A stretch of 6,970 bases of DNA from Thermodesulfobacteriota bacterium (lineage in GTDB: Bacteria; Desulfobacterota; DSM-4660; Desulfatiglandales; HGW-15): the NCBI GenBank assembly GCA_025454125.1, contig JALOPA010000092.1, positions 1-6,970 of the forward strand, written 5' to 3'. Both the position numbers and the translations under genes were made by a program. The notes under the pieces were generated by a model that was given only the letters and a program-made list of their open reading frames with translations, did no database searches and was not told where the DNA came from. Of the stretch, positions 1-6,043 are shown in pieces; the stretch's first letter is position 1, and every line of letters begins with the position of its first letter.

Positions 1-150
1 GGACTTGTTAGCCGTTACTGGTCACGCTTCACCGAGATGGGCGTTTTTCAACGACCTGAGGAAGAACCAAAAGTTAGTGACAAAAGCCAAACTAATGTGA
101 TAGAATTCACCATGTTGCACGCTGGAGCCGTTGATTCCTTTGCGGGATAA
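1..150 (+). CDS. Possible C-terminal fragment of an unrecognised protein, cut by the window edge
   Basis: Frame 1 is open from the first base for 49 codons and stops at TAA (148-150). The peptide begins GLVSRYWSRFTEMGVFQRPE and ends HAGAVDSFAG. I do not recognise a family. The composition is that of an ordinary soluble protein tail, with no membrane segment. A 49-codon open stretch from an edge arises by chance roughly one time in ten, frame 2 is also open for about 32 codons, and a good promoter match for the next gene lies inside this stretch. It may therefore be either the real end of a gene or non-coding sequence. Confidence 0.3.
   Translation, partial: GLVSRYWSRFTEMGVFQRPEEEPKVSDKSQTNVIEFTMLHAGAVDSFAG
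77..106 (+). promoter_or_regulatory. Sigma70-like promoter for the coiled-coil membrane protein
   Basis: A -35 box GTGACA (77-82, five of six matches to TTGACA) and a -10 box TAGAAT (101-106, five of six matches to TATAAT) are separated by 18 bp, in a stretch more AT-rich than its surroundings. Transcription would begin near 112-114 and leave a leader of about 70 bases before the ATG at 182. This rests on sequence match alone. Confidence 0.5.
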
Positions 151-181
151 ACCCTCTCCTGATGAGCGAGGATGTGGAAAC

Positions 182-1024
182 ATGAATGCTGTTGCGCCTC
201 TACCGACTTTTGCCGCGCTTCACGAGATCAGGGACAAGGCGATCCTTCTGAGCCTCGGAAAAGCCTTTCTTTGCGAAGAGGTGTTCCTGACGAAAATCGG
301 GCACGCCATCGATGAATCCATCGAGAACGTGAGGGAGGATATCCTCTCGCTCAAAATGAGGTTCGTCGGGAAATTCGTAGAAGATGTGGACACGGACAGC
401 ATCCTGGACGAACTCCACTCTCAGGCCCAGTTTCTACAGGCCCCTGATCGGCGGGTCATGGACAAATGCACGGTGGGCTCCTTGGGAGCGGAACTGGAAG
501 GAACCGTCAGTGCGCTGACCCAGGCCGTCAAAACCATCAAAGGCAAGGTCGAAGGAGAAGTCGAGGAGTACACGGCAAAGGAGGCGGTCGTAAAGGGGGC
601 CAAGACCGCGGGCAGCCTGGTTTCCCGCGTGGTTTCCCTGGCGGTCAAACTCGTCGTTGTCCTTTTCCTGCTGGCTCTTGGGCCGGCCGTCTACCTCGGC
701 GTGACCATGGATCGAGAGGGCCCTCTGCAACAGCAGATCGCTGAAAGCAAGATGTTGATCCAGTCTCAAAAAGCGCAAATCGCCTCTTTCAGAAAAGAAA
801 GAGAGGAGCTTGCGGCCAGGATCGATTCGTCACGGGGAGACAATCTGAGCCGCGAGCAAAAGCTGGAGCTCATGGATTTGAACGTGAAGGTTCACGCGTT
901 GGACCAAAGGGTGAACAGGGCCGAGACCGACATTACGGAACAAGAGAGAATCATACGGCTGAGCCTGCAGAAGCTCGAACAGGTCAAGTCAAAGACCTTC
1001 GTGCAAAGATACCTGCGGCAGTGA
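182..1024 (+). CDS. Membrane-anchored coiled-coil protein of unknown function (280 aa)
   Basis: I do not recognise this family. The frame is open from a TTG at 131, but the ATG at 182 is preferred because an AGGA-type ribosome site (about 168-173) precedes it and the 17 upstream codons look non-coding. Residues 1-145 are mostly charged, helical and soluble, with two cysteines (31, 96). A single membrane helix spans about 151-175 (VSLAVKLVVVLFLLALGPAV is its core). Residues 182-213 and 224-268 are rich in Q, K, E and R with heptad-like spacing, which predicts a coiled coil. There is no signal peptide. Lys and Arg just before the helix and acidic residues just after suggest N-terminus in the cytoplasm and coiled coil in the periplasm (inference). 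The gene stands alone and ends head-to-head with the PP-loop gene. A role in envelope organisation or as a scaffold is possible but not shown. Confidence 0.75.
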   Translation: MNAVAPLPTFAALHEIRDKAILLSLGKAFLCEEVFLTKIGHAIDESIENVREDILSLKMRFVGKFVEDVDTDSILDELHSQAQFLQAPDRRVMDKCTVGSLGAELEGTVSALTQAVKTIKGKVEGEVEEYTAKEAVVKGAKTAGSLVSRVVSLAVKLVVVLFLLALGPAVYLGVTMDREGPLQQQIAESKMLIQSQKAQIASFRKEREELAARIDSSRGDNLSREQKLELMDLNVKVHALDQRVNRAETDITEQERIIRLSLQKLEQVKSKTFVQRYLRQ

Positions 1025-1111
1025 AAGTGCTTTCTTGCCGATGCTGTCCGATGTCCTCCACAAGGACCTATTGGTCTGAAAAAAAAACGGAACGGCTGTC
1101 TGGGGGGTCTT

Positions 1112-1170
1112 TCCCGCGAAGGCGGGAATCCATTATTTTCGGGCTTTTCTGGACTCCCGCCTTCGCGGGA
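1112..1170. repeat. Paired palindromic repeat (REP/BIME-like), copy 1
   Basis: Arm 1112-1132 (starting TCCCGCGAAGGCGGGAATCC) and arm 1150-1170 (starting TGGACTCCCGCCTTCGCGGG) are inverted copies matching at 20 of 21 positions, with a 17-base spacer. Each arm is itself a small hairpin: CCCGC-GAAG-GCGGG, and CTCCCGC-CTTC-GCGGGAG. It sits between two convergent genes, where it could act as a bidirectional transcript-end structure, although no T-run follows on either strand. The form resembles the ATTCCC-N8-GGGAAT class of small dispersed repeats known from Neisseria (dRS3) and similar intergenic repeats in many proteobacteria. Confidence 0.8.
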
Positions 1171-1245
1171 GTGACGATCGTGATGCCTCTATTTCATCTC
1201 CGTTGGCAATAACCCCAAGGTTGAGCCCAGATTCCTCTAGGCGAC

Positions 1246-2217
1246 TCAAATCATCAGGTTCTGGAACTCACTCTTCGGAGGCTTTTCTACCCACAGCGTT
1301 TTTCCATCGCCTTTGGTCGAAAGCCTCACCTCGGTTCGTTCCCCCTCCTTCTCATCACTGTAGGAAGCCGTGATCCGGGCGGCAAGAAGCTCCGTCTCCG
1401 GGGTGATTTCTCCCAGGGCGACAACCGTCGGCCCCGGCGCAGAGGGCGTGAAGAGAAGAAGGTCCTCGGGTTTTGCAAGGGAAGCAATGATCTCGTTTTC
1501 GCCTTTATTTCTTCCCACCACAAGTTTTGTGTGGGGGCCGAGCCTGAAGTGGCGGCCGACCTTCATGAGCTCGATTTCCCGGGTCTCGAAGTTCGTCTCC
1601 CTCGTAAGCAGGTCTTTCAGCCGTTTGGAGAAGAGGGGATCCGTGAGAAGGCATCCGCCCGCCGGAGAGGGGTAATCCGTGATGTTCAGTTTCCGGGCAA
1701 GCTCCATTTGCGGTTTGCGGCCCCTTCCGGAAAAGTTCAGCAGGAGATCCCTCTGGACCCATCCTTTCTCCTCCGGCAGCGTCGTCTGAAGCAGCTTGGC
1801 GGAAAGAGGTCTCAGGATGAGCCGTGGGAATCCGCTCTGAGTGGCCACGATGGAAAGGGACTTGAGGTTTTGGGACATGGGTCTCTGGCCAAGGACTTCA
1901 CCGGTGATGAGAAAGGACGCTCCTTCCTCTTCGAGCATCTGGCCGGCCTTGCGAAGCATGAGGGCGTGGCAGTCGATGCAGGGATTCATGTTGCCGCCGT
2001 AACCGTGGGCCGGATGTTTGACGACCTCCAGATGCGGCCCGGTCATGTCGACGACTTTAAGGGGAAGCTGAATGGCCTTTGCGGACATCTTTGCCCGATG
2101 GGAGGAGAAAAAGGGCGTTTCAAAAAAAAGACCCAGGACGTCGATTCCCTGTGCCCGTATGATTTGCGAGGCGAGCATACTGTCCAGCCCGCCCGAGAAA
2201 ACGCACAGGGCCTTCAT
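1246..2217 (-). CDS. PP-loop ATPase, ThiI/MnmA-like tRNA thiouridine synthesis protein (323 aa)
   Basis: The N-terminus carries the PP-loop ATP-pyrophosphatase motif SGGLDS (residues 8-13), which in ThiI, MnmA and TtuA binds ATP and adenylates a tRNA base before sulfur insertion. C80 and C83 (PCIDC, 79-83) and C189 (PAGGCLLTDP) form a CxxC plus distant Cys set. This spacing recalls enzymes that hold a [4Fe-4S] cluster, such as TtuA, or the CxxC of archaeal ThiI. No rhodanese or N-terminal THUMP domain is present, so it is not the E. coli-type ThiI. The C-terminal third has a GRHFRLG-KLVVGRNKGEN region (221-241) typical of the DUF814/NFACT-R-like domain fused to this family in deltaproteobacteria. 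The ATG directly abuts the stop of the J-protein gene, with a purine-rich site (GGAAGAGG) inside that gene's end, so translation is probably coupled. The modified base (s4U or s2U) cannot be told from sequence. Confidence 0.88.
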   Translation of the reverse strand: MKALCVFSGGLDSMLASQIIRAQGIDVLGLFFETPFFSSHRAKMSAKAIQLPLKVVDMTGPHLEVVKHPAHGYGGNMNPCIDCHALMLRKAGQMLEEEGASFLITGEVLGQRPMSQNLKSLSIVATQSGFPRLILRPLSAKLLQTTLPEEKGWVQRDLLLNFSGRGRKPQMELARKLNITDYPSPAGGCLLTDPLFSKRLKDLLTRETNFETREIELMKVGRHFRLGPHTKLVVGRNKGENEIIASLAKPEDLLLFTPSAPGPTVVALGEITPETELLAARITASYSDEKEGERTEVRLSTKGDGKTLWVEKPPKSEFQNLMI

Positions 2218-3153
2218 CTAGAAACCCGCCTCTTCCATGTCTTTGAGGAGCGCTTTCTGCTTCTTGTTCAGCTTGGTCGGCACGGCAACAGAAACCAGGA
2301 CATAGGCGTCCCCCCGGCCCTCTCCGTCCATCCGGGGCATGCCATAGCCTTTCATCCTGAACTTGGCGTGGTTCTGGGTTCCAGGCGGGAGCTTGAGGCG
2401 AAGGGTCTTCTGATCGATCGTGGGCACCTCGATCTCCGCGCCCGATAGGGCTTCGGTGAACTTGATCTCTTTGGTCAGAACCAGATCATCGCCTTCCCTT
2501 TTGAAAACCGGGTGATCGAGCACACGGATGAGCACGAAGAGGTCACCGTTGGGACCGCCGTGGGGGCTGGCTGCGCCCTTGCCCGAAAGCCGCAGCTTCT
2601 TGCCCGTGGAAATGCCTGCCGGCACCTTGACCGAGACAGTCTCCTGCTTCCCGCCTTCACGGTAGGAGATCACTTTGGTCGTAGGGGCGGACACCTCTTC
2701 GAGGGTCAAGGCCAACTCATAGGTGAGATCCTGACCTTTCATCATTTGCGGGCGGCCCTGAAAACCTTGAAACCCCGCATTACGGCCAAAGCCGCGGGCT
2801 CCGGAAGACCCATGCCCCGCGCCCCCGAAGAACTGGCTGAAAACGTTCCCGCCTCCTCCGAAGCCGAATTCATTGAAGATGCTCGAAAAGTCAAAGTCGC
2901 GGAAAATGTCTTCCTGGCTGAATCGCCGGCCAAAGCCCTCGGCGCCGAAGGTGTCGTACTGCTTCCGCTTCTCCTCATTGCTCAGGACCGCGTAGGCTTC
3001 GTTGATGTCCTTGAACTTGGACTCGGCCGTTTTGTCTCCCTTGTTTCTGTCCGGGTGGTGCTTCATGGCCAGCTTGCGGTAGGATTTCTTGATTTCTTCT
3101 TGAGTCGCGGTTCGAGGGACTTCGAGGATTTTGTAGTAATCTTTGCCTTGCAT
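2218..3153 (-). CDS. cbpA: J-domain co-chaperone, CbpA-like (type II DnaJ without zinc finger, 311 aa)
   Basis: This protein stimulates the ATPase of a DnaK (Hsp70) partner and delivers substrates to it. The J domain covers about residues 4-68 ([20 protein letters not shown]) with the essential HPD at 33-35. A Gly/Phe-rich linker follows (about 70-136), then the two beta-sandwich substrate-binding domains (about 140-290), with the conserved [15 protein letters not shown] and [10 protein letters not shown] stretches. The CxxCxGxG zinc-binding repeats of DnaJ are absent and I see no cysteine at all, so it belongs with CbpA-type proteins (E. coli CbpA is about 306 aa). The frame extends up to a GTG at 3204, but the ATG at 3153 is chosen: it has AGGA just upstream, [10 protein letters not shown] is the normal family start, and the GTG lies inside the predicted promoter. 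It is first gene of a two-gene operon. Confidence 0.95.
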   Translation of the reverse strand: MQGKDYYKILEVPRTATQEEIKKSYRKLAMKHHPDRNKGDKTAESKFKDINEAYAVLSNEEKRKQYDTFGAEGFGRRFSQEDIFRDFDFSSIFNEFGFGGGGNVFSQFFGGAGHGSSGARGFGRNAGFQGFQGRPQMMKGQDLTYELALTLEEVSAPTTKVISYREGGKQETVSVKVPAGISTGKKLRLSGKGAASPHGGPNGDLFVLIRVLDHPVFKREGDDLVLTKEIKFTEALSGAEIEVPTIDQKTLRLKLPPGTQNHAKFRMKGYGMPRMDGEGRGDAYVLVSVAVPTKLNKKQKALLKDMEEAGF

Positions 3154-3187
3154 AGGGTCCTGAAGATAGACTCGATTTACTGAAAAA

Positions 3188-3216
3188 ACATTAATCACCT
3201 GCACGGCTCAAGTCAA
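3188..3216 (-). promoter_or_regulatory. Sigma70-like promoter of the J-protein/PP-loop operon
   Basis: Read on the minus strand, TTGACT (3216-3211) and TAATGT (3193-3188) are separated by exactly 17 bp. The -35 box matches five of six consensus bases and the -10 box only three of six. Transcription would start near 3181, giving a leader of about 28 bases to the ATG at 3153. I saw no convincing heat-shock sigma32 pattern (CTTGAAA and CCCCAT-T boxes). Confidence 0.45.
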
Positions 3217-3284
3217 GAAATGTGTAACCGGGAAGGAGTATTCCCCTGTTCCAATAGTGATACGTTCGCAAGAAGTCCTCTAAG

Positions 3285-3376
3285 CCGTCACCCCGGCTCC
3301 CGGCTTTCGCCGGAACAGGGTCGCCGGGGTCCAGAGGTCCTTGAAAAATCTGGATTCCGGCTTTCGCCGGAATGAC
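3285..3376. repeat. Paired palindromic repeat, copy 2, with an enlarged left arm
   Basis: The right arm (about 3349-3376) is the simple form, TCTGGATTCCGGCTTTCGCC followed by GGAATGACAG, with the hairpin CCGGC-TTTC-GCCGG. The left arm starts GTCACCCCGGC and ends GCCGGGGTCCAGA (to 3334), the same outer sequence in inverse orientation. Its centre, however, is replaced by a second hairpin around CCGGCTTTCGCCGG (3300-3313) flanked by TCCC and GGGTC. The element lies in the divergent spacer between the J-protein operon and the transport operon, upstream of the latter's predicted promoter. Confidence 0.8.
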
Positions 3377-3474
3377 AGAAAATTACGGTTCTTGACTTTT
3401 TACGAGCGCATCAATTTTGCTGCCCTTGCTGTTCTGCTGACTCCTGTCTTCCTCTTTTGCCAGATTTTTTTTGG

Positions 3475-3503
3475 TTGAACTGGGTTCAGTTTTCCATTAG
3501 TCT
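3475..3503 (+). promoter_or_regulatory. Possible promoter and overlapping dyad upstream of the transport operon
   Basis: TTGAAC (3475-3480) and TAGTCT (3498-3503) are spaced by 17 bp, with four and three of six consensus matches, so this is a modest candidate. The -35 box overlaps two small dyads: TGAAC-TGG-GTTCA (3476-3488) and AACTG-GGTT-CAGTT (3478-3491). Such a site could bind a dimeric regulator. An alternative TTGACT at 3392-3397 has no good -10 box at the right distance. Confidence 0.3.
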
Positions 3504-3528
3504 TGCATCCTGACGAAAACCTCTCTAG

Positions 3529-3540
3529 TTCTGTACAGAA
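3529..3540. promoter_or_regulatory. Perfect 12-bp palindrome, possible operator
   Basis: TTCTGTACAGAA reads the same on both strands without a spacer. It lies about 130 bases before the binding-protein start and about 25 bases after the candidate -10 box at 3498-3503, a position suited to a repressor site. It is not a LexA box of the E. coli kind, which needs eight bases between CTGT and ACAG. The regulator is unknown. Confidence 0.35.
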
Positions 3541-3576
3541 TGGAAGTCGGTTTCTTTTAGGAATGGCTCCACAACG

Positions 3577-3598
3577 GCGGTCGCGAAACGCGCACCGC
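3577..3598 (+). promoter_or_regulatory. GC-rich hairpin in the transport operon leader
   Basis: GCGGTCGCG (3577-3585), loop AAA, then CGCG-C-ACCGC (3589-3598) gives nine base pairs with one bulged C. It is not followed by a T-run, so it is not a standard terminator. With the next hairpin it suggests a structured 5' leader. Confidence 0.4.
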
Positions 3599-3612
3599 TT
3601 CGGAAAAAGGCG

Positions 3613-3631
3613 TGAGATGGCCACCATCTCA
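3613..3631 (+). promoter_or_regulatory. Perfect inverted repeat just upstream of the binding-protein gene
   Basis: TGAGATGG (3613-3620) and CCATCTCA (3624-3631) are exact inverted copies around CCA. The 8-bp dyad lies 40 bases before the ATG at 3672 and could be an operator or a leader stem-loop. The ribosome site GGAGGG (3660-3665) is outside it. Confidence 0.45.
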
Positions 3632-3659
3632 AGGGACTCGAACCTGTTGACCTTTTGAA

Positions 3660-3665
3660 GGAGGG
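3660..3665 (+). promoter_or_regulatory. Strong ribosome binding site deciding the binding-protein start
   Basis: GGAGGG ends six bases before the ATG at 3672. The other in-frame ATG, at 3666, directly abuts this site and is too close for normal initiation, so 3672 is the better start. A site this strong fits a highly expressed periplasmic protein. Confidence 0.7.
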
Positions 3666-3671
3666 ATGACC

Positions 3672-4943
3672 ATGAGAGAGAAACGGCTTTTCTTTTTTGC
3701 ACTCCTGTCGGCGTTGATCCTGCTTTTTGGCCCGGTATCCGTCGTTTCGGCCGCAGACAACATCGTCATCGGCGCTCCGCTTTCGACCGCGTTCCTGTAC
3801 GGCTGGGATGCGGAAAGAGGCATAAAACTCGCCGTGGAGGAGATCAACGCCCAGGGAGGCGTCAATGTGGGCGGAAAGAAAATGCCCTTCAAGGTGGAGG
3901 TGATCGACACCCGAGACCTTGAACCCGGCGTTCCGGTCAGTGACGCCCTCATGGCCGTCGAGAAGCTGATCCTCGAAAAGAAGGCCGATTTCATCATCGG
4001 CGGGCCTGTCCGGTCTGAAGCGGCCCTTGCCGCCATGGACCTTCTCGGCAAGTACAAGAAAGTTTCCATTCTGACAACCGGCGTCCTGACTCCCGCCTAC
4101 CATGCCAGGGTCGAAAAGGAATATGACAAACTGAAATACTGCTTCCGCATCCACGGAGAAGCAGGGCAGCTCGTGAAAGAGATCATGGCCTGTTTTGCTG
4201 AACTCAAGGAGAAGGCAGGCCTCAACAAGGTGTTCATCATGGTCCAGGACGTGGCCCATGCGCGGGGCGGCGGTGAAATCATCGCCAAGGTCGCCGCCGG
4301 GCAAGGCTGGACCGTGGCAGGGACCGAAGTCTATCCCACCGGGACCACGGATTTTTCCATGGGACTGCTCAAGGCCAGAGACGCGGGCGCTCAGGTGCTC
4401 AACATCTGGATGGACATGCCTGAAAGCTCGATCCTTCTGAAACAATGGTATGAGCTCAAAATACCGGCTCTTCCTTTCGGCTCCACACTGGCCGCAGCCG
4501 AGCAGCCGGGGTTCTGGAAGGCCACCGAAGGCAAGGGAGAATACACCCTCTGCAACGTGGTCAATGCCGGAAACGCTCCTTCCAAAGCCACCGAGTGGAC
4601 CATGAAGTTCTACGATGCCTACACCAAGAAGTGGAACATCGAGCCCGAGGGCCTGGGCAGCTCCAGCAGCTACATGGCGGTCTACACCCTGAAAGATGCC
4701 ATTGAGCGGGCCAAAAGCATTGATTCGGGTAAAGTCGTGGAGGCCCTGGAGCAGACGGATTTGATGGGCGTCTATGGCAGAATCCGCTTCAATCCCAAGA
4801 ACCACCAGGTCATTCCTGCCCTGGATCCGAAAGAGGGAGCGGTGGGTACGATCCTTCAGTGGCAGGCCGCCAAGAGAATCGTGGTTTTTCCGAAGAGCAT
4901 TGCCACGGGCGAGATCCAGTTGCCGCCCTGGATGAAGAAGTAA
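3672..4943 (+). CDS. Periplasmic substrate-binding protein of a Liv-type (branched-chain amino acid) ABC transporter (423 aa)
   Basis: The protein captures a small ligand in the periplasm and hands it to LivH-LivM. Residues 1-27 are a Sec signal peptide: MREK, a hydrophobic core (LFFFALLSALILLFG), and probable cleavage after VSA (25-27). The mature part has the two-lobe type I fold of the LivJ/LivK family (Peripla_BP_6): IVIGAPLS at 31-38, GIKLAVEEINAQGGV at 50-64, FIIGGPVRSEAALA at 107-120, and a second lobe with VFIMVQDVAHARGGGE at 187-202. It is somewhat longer than E. coli LivJ (about 370 aa), as is common for deltaproteobacterial paralogues. Their ligands range from branched-chain amino acids to amides, urea and aromatic acids, so the substrate is not fixed by sequence. 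No lipobox cysteine is present, so it is probably soluble. It is followed by a hairpin and repeat, then by the permease genes. Confidence 0.92.
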   Translation: MREKRLFFFALLSALILLFGPVSVVSAADNIVIGAPLSTAFLYGWDAERGIKLAVEEINAQGGVNVGGKKMPFKVEVIDTRDLEPGVPVSDALMAVEKLILEKKADFIIGGPVRSEAALAAMDLLGKYKKVSILTTGVLTPAYHARVEKEYDKLKYCFRIHGEAGQLVKEIMACFAELKEKAGLNKVFIMVQDVAHARGGGEIIAKVAAGQGWTVAGTEVYPTGTTDFSMGLLKARDAGAQVLNIWMDMPESSILLKQWYELKIPALPFGSTLAAAEQPGFWKATEGKGEYTLCNVVNAGNAPSKATEWTMKFYDAYTKKWNIEPEGLGSSSSYMAVYTLKDAIERAKSIDSGKVVEALEQTDLMGVYGRIRFNPKNHQVIPALDPKEGAVGTILQWQAAKRIVVFPKSIATGEIQLPPWMKK

Positions 4944-4951
4944 ATATCCCA

Positions 4952-4989
4952 AAACCCCCATTCCCTCATGGTGAGGGGGAATGGGGTTT
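4952..4989 (+). terminator. Strong hairpin after the binding-protein gene (attenuator or RNA-stabilising stem)
   Basis: Eight bases after the TAA, CCCCATT and CCCTCA (4956-4968) pair with TGAGGG and AATGGGG (4972-4986) around loop TGG, with a two-base bulge on the right side. The stem can extend through AA/TT. Only TTTCC follows, not a long T-run, so termination would be partial at best. Lying between a binding protein and its permeases, it probably protects the upstream message or limits read-through. Confidence 0.6.
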
Positions 4990-5025
4990 CCTGGGCACAT
5001 CAGCGAAGATAGTTTTGTGAGAAGT

Positions 5026-5130
5026 CGTCACCCCGGTGAAAACCGGGGTCCAGAAAATTTATGAGGATCTCTAAATACTGGATTCCGGTGCCTGTCCCGG
5101 ACCCCGATCCGGGATTCGCCGGAATGACGG
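5026..5130. repeat. Paired palindromic repeat, copy 3, with an enlarged right arm, inside the transport operon
   Basis: The left arm is simple: CGTCACCCCGGTGAAAACCG, then GGGTCCAG, with stem CCCCGGT/ACCGGGG and loop GAAA, a GNRA tetraloop. The right arm begins CTGGATTCCGG (5078) and ends CCGGAATGACGG (5130). Its centre contains a nested hairpin TCCCGG-ACCCCGAT-CCGGGA (5095-5114). Here the enlarged arm is on the right, the reverse of copy 2. It fills most of the 221-base gap between the binding-protein and livH genes. Confidence 0.8.
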
Positions 5131-5164
5131 AGAAGAGACTTTACCTGATTCGGTGCGAGCGGCC

Positions 5165-6040
5165 ATGCAAATCACGCAGATCCTGATCTACGGAACGATC
5201 AACAGCATTGCTCTGGCCCTGATGGCGCTCGGCTTCGCCCTGGTTTACGGCATCAGCCGGGTTCCCAACTTTGCCCACGGCGCCATCTATGTGGTCGCGG
5301 GGTTCATCACCTGGACCTTCCTGAAAGCGCTGGGCCTCAGCTATTTTCTCAGCGCCCTCATCGCCATACTGATCACGGGGGTCCTAGGCGCCCTGATCTA
5401 CCGCCTCATGTTGATCCGGGTGAGAGGGATGGCCATCTCGGAAATCATCGCCTCCTACGCCATCGGCCTCGCCATTCTCGAGGGGCTGCGCTGGGGCGGG
5501 TTCAAAGGAATGACCTACACCTTGCCTCTCTTCATTCCGGGGAGTGTGATGTTGGGAGGCGTTCCGGTGGACATTCACCGCCTCCTCCTCATAGGCATCG
5601 GCGCCGCGGTCATCGTTGTGCTCTGGCTCTTCACCCATTACACGAGGATCGGGCTGGCGCTCCGGGGCATGGCGCAGGACGAACGGGCCGCTCTCATGCT
5701 GGGCATTGATTCGGACATGATGGCGCTCCTGGCCACCGCCTTCGGGTCCATGCTCGCAGGACTGGCGGCCATCGTGCTTCTGCCCATGGGGAACATCGTG
5801 GTGGAAGCCGGGTACAATGTCCTGATCCTGGCCATCGCCGTGTGTATTGTCGGGGGCTTGGGGAGCTGGATGGGAGCTGTGCTGGCCGCGTTCCTCATCG
5901 GCTTTGCCCAGATCCTGACCGTGGTCTATCTGGGCAGTCACTTTCAGATGGTGGTGGCGCTGCTCGCCATCATTGTCACTCTTATCCTGAGGCCTTCGGG
6001 GCTTTTCGGACGTCAAAAGGAACTGGAAGAAAGAGTGTGA
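5165..6040 (+). CDS. livH: LivH-type branched-chain amino acid ABC transporter permease (291 aa)
   Basis: This is one of the two inner-membrane subunits that form the import channel. It is almost wholly hydrophobic, with about eight membrane segments. Family signatures are visible: the N-terminal GTINSIALALMALGFALVYG (10-29), RVPNFAHGAIYVVAGF (32-47), and a cytoplasmic coupling loop RIGLALRGMAQDERAALMLG (161-180) that would contact the ATPases. Near the C-terminus are VGGLGSWMGAVLAAFLIG (229-246) and LRPSGLFGR (275-283). Length is close to E. coli LivH (308 aa). A GTG at 5153 is in frame, but the ATG at 5165 gives the normal family N-terminus; neither start has a strong ribosome site, in contrast to the binding protein. 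The stop lies three bases before the livM ATG, so the two permeases are surely co-transcribed. Confidence 0.94.
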   Translation: MQITQILIYGTINSIALALMALGFALVYGISRVPNFAHGAIYVVAGFITWTFLKALGLSYFLSALIAILITGVLGALIYRLMLIRVRGMAISEIIASYAIGLAILEGLRWGGFKGMTYTLPLFIPGSVMLGGVPVDIHRLLLIGIGAAVIVVLWLFTHYTRIGLALRGMAQDERAALMLGIDSDMMALLATAFGSMLAGLAAIVLLPMGNIVVEAGYNVLILAIAVCIVGGLGSWMGAVLAAFLIGFAQILTVVYLGSHFQMVVALLAIIVTLILRPSGLFGRQKELEERV

Positions 6041-6043
6041 ACC

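Noticed and set aside
1062..1088. Small hairpin GACC-TATT-GGTC next to a run of A as a terminator
   Set aside because: The run is A on the plus strand, after the stem; on the minus strand the T-run comes before the stem. Neither orientation makes a Rho-independent terminator, and the stem has only four pairs.
1021..1212. 63-codon plus-strand open frame directly after the coiled-coil gene
   Set aside because: Most of it is translated repeat copy 1; the peptide pieces FPRRRESI and TPAFAGVT are well-known artefacts of this kind of palindromic repeat, and there is no ribosome site.
1531..2448. 305-codon plus-strand open frame opposite the PP-loop and J-protein genes
   Set aside because: It crosses the junction of two well-identified minus-strand genes and shows no family features of its own.
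3400..3702. 100-codon minus-strand open frame in the divergent spacer
   Set aside because: It would start inside the binding-protein signal sequence, has basic, low-information composition and no ribosome site that I can see.
3525..5000. 491-codon minus-strand open frame antisense to the binding-protein gene
   Set aside because: Shadow of a clear signal-peptide-bearing binding protein; it has no recognisable domain and runs through the hairpin and leader structures.
1100..5130. The three paired repeats as a CRISPR array or as insertion-sequence ends
   Set aside because: They are kilobases apart, differ in sequence, are palindromic within each arm, and enclose normal genes rather than spacers or a transposase.
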